Shown here in pieces: positions 43,650 to 51,814 of a stretch of DNA of 64,000 bases. The stretch's first letter is position 1; every line of letters begins with the position of its first letter. The position numbers and the translations under genes are program-made. The stretch covers positions 62,001-126,000 of the forward strand of contig JAYRYZ010000014.1 in assembly GCA_041916775.1 (NCBI GenBank), in the 5' to 3' direction. The notes beneath the pieces were generated by a model. That model was given only the letters and a program-made list of their open reading frames with translations, did not search any database and was not told the DNA's origin. Origin of the DNA: UBA2357 sp041916775. GTDB lineage: Bacteria > Pseudomonadota > Gammaproteobacteria > Burkholderiales > Rhodocyclaceae.

Positions 43650-44963
43650 GTGAGGAAGGTGGGCGCCCGCGCGCGTATCATCATCCGCGGATTGTTGCGG
43701 ACGGCGGTGCGTTTTCTGCCACGCAAGACCGAGCACGCGGTCTATCGCAACATGGTGCGGTGCGATCCGGATCCGTCCCCCAAGCTGGTGCTGAAGCTGG
43801 CGGAGACGCGCGACGAACTGGAGGCCTGCTTCAAGCTCCTGCACGATGCCTATGTCGACGCGGACCTGATGAAGCCGCACCCCTCGGGCATGCGGGTGAC
43901 GGTCTATCACGCGCTGCCGACCACCTCCACGCTGCTCGCGAGCTATGACGGGAGGGTAGTCGGGACGCTCTCACTGATACGTGACAGCGCGCTCGGTTTC
44001 CCGATGCAACGCATCTTCGACATCGAGGCGGTGCGTCGCGTGGGCGGCAACATCGCGGAGGTTTCGGCGCTTGCGATCGATCGACGCTTCAGGGCGGTTG
44101 GCGGCACGATCCTGTTTCCGCTGATGAAGTTCATGTACGAGTACGCTACGCGCTACTTCGACACCCGGCATCTGGTGATCGCGGTCAACCCGCGCCACAT
44201 CGGGCTTTACGAGTCCTTGCTGTTCTTTCGTCGGCTGCGGCCCAAACCCGTCGAGCACTACGACTTCGTGAATGGCGCGCCGGCAGTCGGTGCCCATCTG
44301 GATCTGCGCGTCGCGCGCGCGCTGTTTCAGCGCCACTATTCGGGCAAGCCACCTGAGAAGGACCTCTTCACGTACTTCACTGCGGTCAGGCTGAACAACA
44401 TCCAGTTTCCGCACAAGCGTTTTTTCACCACCAATGATCCGGTAATGACACCGGCCCTGATCGACTATTTCTTCAACGAACGCACGGACGTCTTTGCGCG
44501 GCTGGATGAGCGCACACGTGCGCGTTTGCATGAGGTGTACGATCTGCCAGCCTATCAGGACAGCCTGCCGCCGCCGCCGATCGCGAAGGCGGCCGATGGG
44601 CGCGTCATCCTGCGCAGACACCGGCGCTTTTCGGTGATCTGTCCTGCGAAGCTGCTGGTCGATCTCGGCAGCAAGCGGGTGTTCCAGACATGCAAGGTCA
44701 TCGAATGTTCACAGGACGGATTCCGCGCCCGCTTCCAGACCCCGCTACCGAGTGGTTGCAGTGGCCAGATGTTCGTGGATCTCGGTTTGTTCGATCGTGC
44801 CTGCCTGAAGGTGTCGCTGGTCCGTCGCTCCCAGGGGGACAAGCGTACCGCCGTGTTTCGCATCGAGGTGGGCGATGAAGCGTGGACGAAGTTCGTCACC
44901 GCATTGCATCACGCCGGAGTGCATGGCGAACTCGAGGATGCCACCCGGTTCATGTCCGCCTGA
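43650..44963 (+). CDS. FeeM-type N-acyltransferase fused to a PilZ domain
   Basis: Protein of 437 aa. Residues about 45-235 match the FeeM (N-acyl amino acid synthase) branch of the GNAT fold: YDGRVVGTLSLIRDSALGFPM, the EVSALAIDRRFR strand and the YEYATRYFDTRHLVIAVNPRH helix-strand. Such enzymes join acyl chains from acyl-ACP to amino acids. Residues about 318-425 form a PilZ domain with the c-di-GMP-binding RxxxR (R322-R326, RRHRR) and an xSxxG motif (E352-C-S-Q-D-G357, glutamate in place of the usual D/N). It starts with GTG at 43650. The 155-bp gap upstream holds two CAATTG boxes (43512, 43531). Function is predicted from domains only; c-di-GMP control of acylation is inference. Confidence 0.75.
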   Translation: MRKVGARARIIIRGLLRTAVRFLPRKTEHAVYRNMVRCDPDPSPKLVLKLAETRDELEACFKLLHDAYVDADLMKPHPSGMRVTVYHALPTTSTLLASYDGRVVGTLSLIRDSALGFPMQRIFDIEAVRRVGGNIAEVSALAIDRRFRAVGGTILFPLMKFMYEYATRYFDTRHLVIAVNPRHIGLYESLLFFRRLRPKPVEHYDFVNGAPAVGAHLDLRVARALFQRHYSGKPPEKDLFTYFTAVRLNNIQFPHKRFFTTNDPVMTPALIDYFFNERTDVFARLDERTRARLHEVYDLPAYQDSLPPPPIAKAADGRVILRRHRRFSVICPAKLLVDLGSKRVFQTCKVIECSQDGFRARFQTPLPSGCSGQMFVDLGLFDRACLKVSLVRRSQGDKRTAVFRIEVGDEAWTKFVTALHHAGVHGELEDATRFMSA

Positions 44964-44969
44964 CAGCTT

Positions 44970-45896
44970 TCATTGCTGCCCTTCGCGGCTGCCGCCCAGG
45001 CGGCGCCCGCGGGCGGTTTCGAGATGCGCGCACAGCAGCGATGCCCCCTCCAGGATGCGGGGTGTGTGCCGCTGCAGCAGGTCGGGTGGCACGAAGAACA
45101 GATTGTCCTGACTGACCGCCTCAAGCGCCGGCCAGCGCCTCCAGCCGTCCAGCCAATCCGGGCGTGCCTCCCCCATGCCGCTCGCGACGATTGTCTCGGG
45201 GTTCGCAGCCAGCACCGCCTCTTCCGAGATGCGCGGTGCGAGTTGGTCGAGACTGCCGAATACGTTCTCGCCCGCGCACAGCCGGATCACGTCCGAGATC
45301 AGGTGGGCGTCATTGATCGTCATCAGCGGTTGATTCCAGATCTGGTAAAACATGCGTACGCGCGGGCGCTCGCGGTAGGTGCTCTCTAGCGTGGCGAGGC
45401 GCGCGCGGAAGTCGTCCGCGCTGCGTTGTGCTGCGACCTCGCTGCCTGCAAGCTTGCCGAGCGCTTCCAGGCTGCGCGGGACATCGTCGAGGGTGCGCGG
45501 CTCGTTCAGATACACCGGTATCCCGAGCGCGCGGAGCTTGTCGAGATGCGCGTCACGGTTGCCGCTCGACCATGCCACGACCAGATCCGGGCGCAGCGCG
45601 GCGACCCGCTCCATGTCGACGTTGTTGTAGCTGCCGACCTCGGGCAACTTCTGCGCCTCGGCCGGGAAGTCGCTGTAGGCGACCACGCCGACCACCTGCG
45701 CACCCGCGCCGGCGGCAAAGAGGAGCTCGGTGACGTGGGGCGCGAGGCTGATGATGCGCGTAGCCGGGCGCGCGAGCTCCACCGTGTTGCCGACGTCGTC
45801 GCGTACAGTGACGGGCGACGCGTTCGCCGCAGTGCCGGTCGACAGGGCGAGGCTCGCGATCGCGGCGGCGATCGTGCCGGAGGTGCTTCTGGTCAT
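44970..45896 (-). CDS. btuF: Periplasmic corrinoid-binding protein BtuF
   Basis: ABC transporter binding protein of 308 aa with a signal peptide (cleavage near ANA|SP, residue 26) and a periplasmic binding fold of the BtuF/FhuD type: RIISLAPHVTELLFAAGAG, LPEVGSYNNVDMERVAALRPDLVVAW and the helical linker. It delivers B12 or cobinamide to BtuCD. The start at 45896 overlaps the cobD stop (ATGA). A much longer open frame to 46820 is a shadow. It is the last gene of cbiB-cobD-btuF. Confidence 0.9.
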   Translation of the reverse strand: MTRSTSGTIAAAIASLALSTGTAANASPVTVRDDVGNTVELARPATRIISLAPHVTELLFAAGAGAQVVGVVAYSDFPAEAQKLPEVGSYNNVDMERVAALRPDLVVAWSSGNRDAHLDKLRALGIPVYLNEPRTLDDVPRSLEALGKLAGSEVAAQRSADDFRARLATLESTYRERPRVRMFYQIWNQPLMTINDAHLISDVIRLCAGENVFGSLDQLAPRISEEAVLAANPETIVASGMGEARPDWLDGWRRWPALEAVSQDNLFFVPPDLLQRHTPRILEGASLLCAHLETARGRRLGGSREGQQ

Positions 45897-46963
45897 GGTG
45901 TCCTCAGTTCCAGGAGTGCCTGCCCGAGCCGCTGCCAGGCTTGCTCGGTTGCGGGCAGGCCGAAGCGCAGGCTGGCAGGGTGTTCGAACAGCCGTAGCAG
46001 GATGCCGCGGCGGGCGAAGTGTTCGTGAAAGGCGCGGGCGTGTGGGGTGCAGCGCCACTGGAAGAGCGCCGTGCCACCGCCCTTGCCGGAAAGCAACGGA
46101 TGACGATCGAGCAGCGCCGCCAGCCGTGCGGCGTCGGCGATGAGTCGCGCCCGGCAAGCTGCCTGCCAAGGGCGATCGGCGAGCGCGGCGGCTGCGACGA
46201 ACCGGGACGGGCCGGCGATCGTCCAGGGGCCGAGATGGGCAGCCAGGGCATGACGCAGGGCGACGTCCGCGAGCACGAAGCCCACGCGAGCGCCGGCAAG
46301 GCCGAAGAACTTTCCCAGCGAGCGCAGGATCACCAATCCAGGCTGACCCGCCAGCCCGGCGAGGCTGTGTTGCGGTTCGGCGTCGGCGAACGCTTCGTCC
46401 ACCACCAGCCAGCCACCCCTGCGGGCGAGCATGCAATGCCATTCCCGCAGCAGTGCGGCGGGGAAAGTCGCGCCGGAGGGGTTGTTGGGATTCACCAGCA
46501 CCAGGATGTCGGTATCGGGCAGCGCCGCTTCGATTTCGGCGGTGCCGCTGCAAAGGTGCAGCGCGCGCTTGCGCCATGCATGCGCATGCTCGGCATAGCT
46601 TGGCGCGAGCAGCGTCACTCGCTTCCCAGGCAGGTGTTGCGCCAGCGCCTGGATCGCCGCCTGCGAGCCGGCGACCGGCAGCACCTGGTTGGTGCCGAAG
46701 TAATCGCTGGCGGCGTCGCTCAGCGCGTCGTCGTCCTCGGGCAGACGCAGCCAGGCACTCGCCGGCACAGGCGGGGGCGGGTAGCCGACGGGGTTGATGC
46801 CGGTGGACAGATCCACCCATTCGCCGGGCGGAATGCCGTATCGGCGTGCTGCCGCGAGCAGGCGGCCGCCGTGTTCCGGCGGCGGTGCGTCCGGGAGAGG
46901 TACATCCGGTGGCGGTGTATCCACAAGCCGTCCGTCAGGAAGAGGTACGCGAGCTTTGCTCAT
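45893..46963 (-). CDS. cobD: Threonine-phosphate decarboxylase CobD (CobC in some schemes)
   Basis: PLP enzyme of 356 aa (aminotransferase class I/II fold) that makes (R)-1-amino-2-propanol phosphate, the linker of the nucleotide loop. Motifs are VDLSTGINPVGYP, LVNPNNPSGA, VDEAFAD and the Schiff-base lysine K218 in RSLGKFFGLAGARVGF. The first ~30 residues are unusually proline-rich with two similar PLPD...PPP units. The start at 46963 overlaps the cbiB stop (ATGA). With cbiB upstream and btuF downstream it forms a tight operon. Confidence 0.92.
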   Translation of the reverse strand: MSKARVPLPDGRLVDTPPPDVPLPDAPPPEHGGRLLAAARRYGIPPGEWVDLSTGINPVGYPPPPVPASAWLRLPEDDDALSDAASDYFGTNQVLPVAGSQAAIQALAQHLPGKRVTLLAPSYAEHAHAWRKRALHLCSGTAEIEAALPDTDILVLVNPNNPSGATFPAALLREWHCMLARRGGWLVVDEAFADAEPQHSLAGLAGQPGLVILRSLGKFFGLAGARVGFVLADVALRHALAAHLGPWTIAGPSRFVAAAALADRPWQAACRARLIADAARLAALLDRHPLLSGKGGGTALFQWRCTPHARAFHEHFARRGILLRLFEHPASLRFGLPATEQAWQRLGQALLELRTP

Positions 46964-47898
46964 GCCTGAGCAGCGCCAAGTGGCGCGATCAGCAGCGCGA
47001 GGAGCGTGACGATCGCGATCACGACCAGCCACAGCAGGATGGTGTGGTGCACCAGCCGGATCGCCGCATGCAGCGTTGCTGCGTCGGGCGCTGCGCCACA
47101 GCCGAGTGGCGGACGCTGCTCGAGCGCGCCGGCATACATCGCAGGCCCCCCCAACATCACGCCGAGCGCGCCTGCGCCCGCCGCCATCACCGGCCCGGCG
47201 TTGGGGCTGTCCCAGCCGGGCGCCTGGCTGCGCCAGCAGGCGAGCGCGTTGCGGGTGTTGCCGAGGAGGGCATAGGAGAGCGCCGTCAGGCGTGCCGGTA
47301 GCCAGTTGAGGAGATCGTCGATGCGCGCGGCCGCCCAGCCGAAGTGCAGATGGCGTGGCGTGCGATAGCCCCACATCGCGTCGAGCGTGTTCGCAAGGCG
47401 GAAGAGCAAGGCGCCCGGCCCGCCGAAGAGGCAGAACCAGAAGAGGGCGCCGAAGATCGCGTCGTTGCCGTTCTCCAGCACCGACTCGGTGGCCGCGCGT
47501 GCAACGCCCGACTCGTCGAGTGTGCGCGTGTCGCGGCTGACGATGCGCCCGACCTGCGCGCGCGCCGCGTCCAGCGCGCCGGCCGAGAGCGGCCGGGCGA
47601 TCGCGCGGGCGTGCTCGGTGAGGCTCTGCGCGCCGAGCGCGAAGTAGAGCAGCGCAATGTCCACGATCCAGGCGAGCCAGGGATGGAGCGTGCGCAGGCC
47701 CCACGCCAAGGCGACGGCAGGCAGCACCGCCACCGCCCAGGCGGCGAGGCCGGCGGCCCGGCCTGCACCTGCGCGGCGCACGCGGGCCTCGATCCGGCCG
47801 GCGAGTCGGCCGAAGCCGACCAAGGGGTGCCAGCGCTGCGGTTCACCGAGGATACGGTCGGCGAGGAGGGCAAGGGCGATCTTGACGAGGAGGACCAT
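46960..47898 (-). CDS. cbiB: Adenosylcobinamide-phosphate synthase CbiB
   Basis: Polytopic membrane enzyme of 312 aa that attaches aminopropanol (phosphate) to adenosylcobyric acid. Signatures are DRILGEPQRWHPLVGFGRLA, GRIVSRDTRTLDESGVARA, ESVLENGNDAIFGALFW and PNAGPVMAAGAGALGV. The start at 47898 gives the canonical N terminus; the longer frame to 47991 overlaps the divergent cobQ start. The 86-bp gap to cobQ must hold both promoters. Confidence 0.93.
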   Translation of the reverse strand: MVLLVKIALALLADRILGEPQRWHPLVGFGRLAGRIEARVRRAGAGRAAGLAAWAVAVLPAVALAWGLRTLHPWLAWIVDIALLYFALGAQSLTEHARAIARPLSAGALDAARAQVGRIVSRDTRTLDESGVARAATESVLENGNDAIFGALFWFCLFGGPGALLFRLANTLDAMWGYRTPRHLHFGWAAARIDDLLNWLPARLTALSYALLGNTRNALACWRSQAPGWDSPNAGPVMAAGAGALGVMLGGPAMYAGALEQRPPLGCGAAPDAATLHAAIRLVHHTILLWLVVIAIVTLLALLIAPLGAAQA

Positions 47899-47984
47899 GG
47901 ATACGGCGAAGGCGCATGCAGGCAGGCGCAAACGCGCTGCCGGGCGATAATCGCGGGCTCTGGAAAAGGACGGGATTCTACGCG

Positions 47985-49460
47985 ATGACAAACACCTTGA
48001 TGGTTCAGGGCACGACCTCGGATGCGGGCAAATCGACCCTGGTGGCCGGGCTCGCGCGCATCATTGCGCGCCGTGGCGTGCGCGTGGCGCCGTTCAAGCC
48101 ACAGAACATGGCACTGAACTCGGCGGTCACGGTGGATGGTGGCGAGATCGGGCGTGCCCAGGCGCTGCAGGCGCTGGCCGCCGGCGTGCCGCCGCACACC
48201 GACTTCAACCCGGTGCTGCTCAAGCCCTCCACCGACGTCGGCGCGCAGGTGATCATCCATGGCAAGGCGATCGCGCAACTCGACGCGCGCGCCTACCACG
48301 ACTACAAGCCGGTCGCGATGGCGGCGGTGATGCAGTCCTGGGCGCGGCTCTGTAGCGAGTACCCGTGCGTGCTGGTGGAGGGGGCGGGCAGCCCCGCGGA
48401 GATCAACCTGCGTGACCGCGACATCGCCAACATGGGCTTCGCCGAGCTTGCCAACGTGCCGGTGATCCTCGTCGCCGACATCGACCGCGGCGGGGTCTTC
48501 GCGCATCTGGTCGGCACCCTGGAGCTGCTCTCGCCTTCCGAACAGGCGCGGGTGAAGGGTTTCGTGATCAACCGTTTTCGCGGCGACATCGGCCTGCTGC
48601 AATCCGGGCTCGACTGGTTGGAGGCGCGCACTGGCAAGCCGGTGCTGGGGGTGCTGCCCTACCTGCACGGCCTCTTCCTCGATGCCGAGGATGCGCTCGG
48701 CGACGCGCGCGCCGACAAGGGCGCGGCGCGCATCCGCGTCATCGCGCCGGTGCCGCCGCGCATCTCCAATCACACCGATCTCGACCCGCTGCGCCTGCAC
48801 CCGGAGGTGGATTTCCGCTGGATCGGGCCAGGCCAGCCGATTCCACCGGCCGACCTGGTGGTGCTGCCCGGCTCCAAGAGCGTGCAGGCCGACCTCGCGT
48901 GGTTGCGCGCGCAAGGCTGGGATGCGTATCTGGCGCGCCACCTGCGCTACGGCGGCAAGCTCGTCGGCATCTGCGGCGGCTTTCAGATGCTCGGGCGCTG
49001 GTTGGACGATCCGCAGGGTCTGGAGGGGCGCGCGTGTCGCGCACCAGGTTTCGGCTGGCTGGAGATCGAGACCGTCATCGCGGCCGAAAAATGCCTGCAA
49101 CAGGCCGTCGGCCGGCTCACCCTCGCGGGCGAGGCCGTGGTGCGCGGCTACGAGATCCACATGGGAGTGAGCCGCGGCCCCGGCCTCGACGCGCCGCTGG
49201 TGAGATTCGACGACGGCCGCTGTGACGGCGCGATCTCGCCGGACGGCCAGGTGCTCGGCACCTACCTGCATGGACTCTTCGATGCGCCGCAGGCGCTGGT
49301 TGCGCTGCTGGAGTGGGCGGGCGGGCAACGATTCGCGCCGGTGGATCTCGATGCCCGCCGCGAGGCGGATCTGAACCGCCTTGCCGATGCGATCGAAGCC
49401 GCGATCGACATCGACGCCATGGCTGCACGGCTGGGCTGGGCACCACTGCCCGCGCGCTGA
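47985..49460 (+). CDS. cobQ: Cobyric acid synthase CobQ (CbiP)
   Basis: Amidotransferase of 491 aa that amidates adenosylcobyrinic acid a,c-diamide at four side chains using glutamine and ATP. The N-terminal synthetase domain has MVQGTTSDAGKSTLVAGL and APFKPQNMALNS. The C-terminal glutaminase domain has the nucleophile C330 in GICGGFQMLG and the YEIHMG and GTYLHGLFD blocks. The start at 47985 agrees with the family. It is divergent from cbiB-cobD-btuF. Confidence 0.96.
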   Translation: MTNTLMVQGTTSDAGKSTLVAGLARIIARRGVRVAPFKPQNMALNSAVTVDGGEIGRAQALQALAAGVPPHTDFNPVLLKPSTDVGAQVIIHGKAIAQLDARAYHDYKPVAMAAVMQSWARLCSEYPCVLVEGAGSPAEINLRDRDIANMGFAELANVPVILVADIDRGGVFAHLVGTLELLSPSEQARVKGFVINRFRGDIGLLQSGLDWLEARTGKPVLGVLPYLHGLFLDAEDALGDARADKGAARIRVIAPVPPRISNHTDLDPLRLHPEVDFRWIGPGQPIPPADLVVLPGSKSVQADLAWLRAQGWDAYLARHLRYGGKLVGICGGFQMLGRWLDDPQGLEGRACRAPGFGWLEIETVIAAEKCLQQAVGRLTLAGEAVVRGYEIHMGVSRGPGLDAPLVRFDDGRCDGAISPDGQVLGTYLHGLFDAPQALVALLEWAGGQRFAPVDLDARREADLNRLADAIEAAIDIDAMAARLGWAPLPAR

Positions 49461-49519
49461 ACACGGGGCGGCTGACGCCCGGCATCCTGAGTCGTGCGCC
49501 ATGGCCTGGGGGTCCGTGG

Positions 49520-49538
49520 TTTTTACGGAATCTTTATG
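49520..49538 (+). promoter_or_regulatory. KdpE-operator-like element upstream of trkH
   Basis: The sequence TTTTTACGGAATCTTTATG contains two TTTAC/TTTAT half-sites 11 bp apart. It is followed by a GC patch, reminiscent of the KdpE-binding site upstream of E. coli kdpFABC (TTTTTATAC...TTTTTTTACACC). It lies 108 bp before the trkH start, whose convergent neighbour encodes a KdpE-like regulator. A weak -10 (TAGCAT) follows at 49549. Inferred from resemblance and context. Confidence 0.5.
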
Positions 49539-49645
49539 GCCGCCCGCCTAGCATCGCGGGCATGAAGGATCTGTTGCCCCCTGTCGTGCCGAAGCCAGTG
49601 CCCTGCGGACGGCGCGCCTGTCGATCGTCGGCCCGGGGGCTCTGA

Positions 49646-51103
49646 ATGCGGGCCTACTTTCCGGTCCTGCGGGCGCTGGGGCTCGTGCTGCTGCTGTTCG
49701 GCGCCGTCATGGTGTTTCCACTGATCGTTTCGTTCTGGCTCGGCGATGGCGCCACCACCGCGTACGACATCGCGATCGTCGCGACCTGCGCGAGCGGAGG
49801 TCTCTTGTGGTGGATCGCGCGAGCTGGCCGCAGCGATCTGCGTCCGCGCGACGGTTTCCTGCTGGTGGCGCTCACCTGGCTGGTCACGCCGATCTTCGGC
49901 GCACTGCCCTTGCTCGCCTATCTGGACGAGCTGAGCTTCACCGACGCCTACTTCGAGGCCGCCTCCGGCCTCACGACGACCGGCGCCACCGTACTCGTGG
50001 GGCTGGACGTGCTGCCGATATCGATCAACCTGTGGCGCACTTTCATGCACTGGATAGGCGGCATGGGCGTCATCGTGCTGATGGTGGCGATCCTGCCCCT
50101 GCTCGGCATCGGCGGACGCCAGGTGTTCCGCGCCGAAGCGCCCGGCCCGATGAAGGAGAACAGCCTCACGCCGCGCATCACCGAGACGGCGAAGGGCCTG
50201 TGGGCGGTGTATCTGCTGCTGACCGCGGCCTGTGGCATCAGCCTGTGGCTCGCCGGTATGCCCGGCTGGGATGCCCTGATCCACTGCTTCACGATCACCG
50301 GGCTGGGTGGCTTCTCGAACCGCGATGCGTCGCTCGGGGCCTACGCCAGCATCCCGATCGAACTCGTGACCTGCACCTTCGCGCTGATCGCCGGCTGCAA
50401 CTACGCGACGCACTACCTCGCGATCCTGCGCCGCAACGTCTCGGCCTACGGTCAGGATCCGGAGATCCCGTGGTTCTTCGGCACCGTTCTGGTCACCACC
50501 CTGCTGCTGACGGCCTACCTGGGCTCGCTGAACTTCCACGCGGATGTGCCGACCACGCTGCGCTACGTGTTCTTCAACGTCGTGTCGATCTCCACCTCGC
50601 TCGGGCTGGCCAACTTCGACTACACCGTGTGGCCCTTCTTCGCCCAACTTCTGATCCTCTTTCTCGGCAGCTTCGCGCCCTGCTCGGGCTCCACCGGCGG
50701 TGGCATCAAGATGATCCGCGCGATCATCCTCTACAAGCAGATCTACAGCCAGGTCGTGCGCTCGCTCCACCCCGGCGCGGTGAGCGCGATCCGCGTGGGT
50801 GGCGCCACCGTCTCCGAACAGGTGCTGCTCGCGGTGCTGGGGTTCAGCTTCATGTACATGGTGTCGCTGGTCACGCTCACGCTGGTGCTGTCGGCGAGCG
50901 GGCTCGACATCGTGACCGCGTTCTCGGCGGTGGTGGCCTGCATCAACAACACCGGGCCGGGGCTCGGTGCGGTCGGTCCGGCGTCCAACTACCAGGGCCT
51001 CAACGACTTCCAGGTCTGGGTGCTGTCGTTCACGATGATTCTTGGGCGGCTCGAGATCTTCACCCTGCTGGTGGTCCTCACGCCGGCGTTCTGGCGGCGC
51101 TGA
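49646..51103 (+). CDS. trkH: Trk-type potassium uptake protein TrkH
   Basis: Integral membrane K+ transporter of 485 aa built of four M1-P-M2 repeats. The four selectivity-filter loops can be picked out: SGLTTTGATV, ITGLGGFSN, SISTSLGLAN and INNTGPGLGAVG. It normally assembles with the cytosolic NAD-binding TrkA, not encoded here. ATG at 49646 with a GGGGGC site. It is convergent with the kdpE/kdpD-like genes (9-bp gap), an unusual pairing for a constitutive low-affinity system. Confidence 0.94.
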   Translation: MRAYFPVLRALGLVLLLFGAVMVFPLIVSFWLGDGATTAYDIAIVATCASGGLLWWIARAGRSDLRPRDGFLLVALTWLVTPIFGALPLLAYLDELSFTDAYFEAASGLTTTGATVLVGLDVLPISINLWRTFMHWIGGMGVIVLMVAILPLLGIGGRQVFRAEAPGPMKENSLTPRITETAKGLWAVYLLLTAACGISLWLAGMPGWDALIHCFTITGLGGFSNRDASLGAYASIPIELVTCTFALIAGCNYATHYLAILRRNVSAYGQDPEIPWFFGTVLVTTLLLTAYLGSLNFHADVPTTLRYVFFNVVSISTSLGLANFDYTVWPFFAQLLILFLGSFAPCSGSTGGGIKMIRAIILYKQIYSQVVRSLHPGAVSAIRVGGATVSEQVLLAVLGFSFMYMVSLVTLTLVLSASGLDIVTAFSAVVACINNTGPGLGAVGPASNYQGLNDFQVWVLSFTMILGRLEIFTLLVVLTPAFWRR

Positions 51104-51112
51104 GCGCGGTAA

Positions 51113-51814
51113 CTAGATCGCGAGCCGATAGCCGATGCCGGACTCGGTGAGGATGTGGCGCGGAAACGCCGGGTCGACCTCCAGCTTGCGGCGCAGTCCG
51201 GCCATGTAGATGCGCAGGTAGTGGGTGTGCTCGATGCGGTCCGGGCCCCACACCTGAGCGAGCAGTTCGCGGTGGGTGACGACGCGGCCGACGTTCGCGA
51301 CGAGGTGGCCGAGGAGCTTGAATTCGATCGGCGTGAGATGCACCGGCGTACCCGCGCGGCGGACGATGCGCCTTTCGGTGTCGATCTCGATGTCGCCGAA
51401 CTGGACCGTGCCGGGGCTGTCCGCGGCCGGACGCAGCGCCCGGCGCAGCAGCGCGCGTACCCGCGCGAGCAGCTCTGCGACGCCGAAGGGCTTGGTCAGG
51501 TAGTCGTCGGCGCCGTGATCGAGCGCCTTCACCTTGTCGGATTCCTCGCTGCGTGCCGACAACACCAGCACCGGCACGCCCGACCAGGTGCGCAGGTTGC
51601 GGATCAGCGTCAGGCCGTCGCCGTCGGGTAGCCCGAGGTCCACGATCACGAGGTCGGGCTTTCTGCTGCGGCATTCGATCTCGCCGCGCGCGCAGTTGCC
51701 CGCCTCGACCACCAGGCAGGCTTCGGACTCCAGCGCGGTACGCAGGAAGCGGCGGATCGGCGCCTCGTCCTCGACGATGAGCACCGTGGGCTGTGGCGGA
51801 CGCGGGCCCTTCAT
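51113..51814 (-). CDS. kdpE: KdpE-like response regulator
   Basis: OmpR/PhoB-family regulator of 233 aa. The receiver domain has the acidic pair near residues 15-17 (VEDE), phospho-acceptor D59 (VIVDLGLPDGDG), a conserved serine (LSARSEESDKVKALDHGADDY) and K108. The C-terminal winged helix includes LTPIEFKLLGHLVANVGRVVTH and HYLRIYMAGLRRKLE, both closely KdpE-like. The start at 51814 overlaps the kinase stop (ATGA). In E. coli KdpE activates kdpFABC; no kdpFABC is present here, and trkH is the adjacent K+ gene. Confidence 0.88.
   Translation of the reverse strand: MKGPRPPQPTVLIVEDEAPIRRFLRTALESEACLVVEAGNCARGEIECRSRKPDLVIVDLGLPDGDGLTLIRNLRTWSGVPVLVLSARSEESDKVKALDHGADDYLTKPFGVAELLARVRALLRRALRPAADSPGTVQFGDIEIDTERRIVRRAGTPVHLTPIEFKLLGHLVANVGRVVTHRELLAQVWGPDRIEHTHYLRIYMAGLRRKLEVDPAFPRHILTESGIGYRLAI

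Noticed and set aside
44970..46820. 616-aa version of BtuF
   Set aside because: The extra N-terminal part is out of frame with cobD and lacks the signal peptide; the true start at 45896 overlaps the cobD stop.
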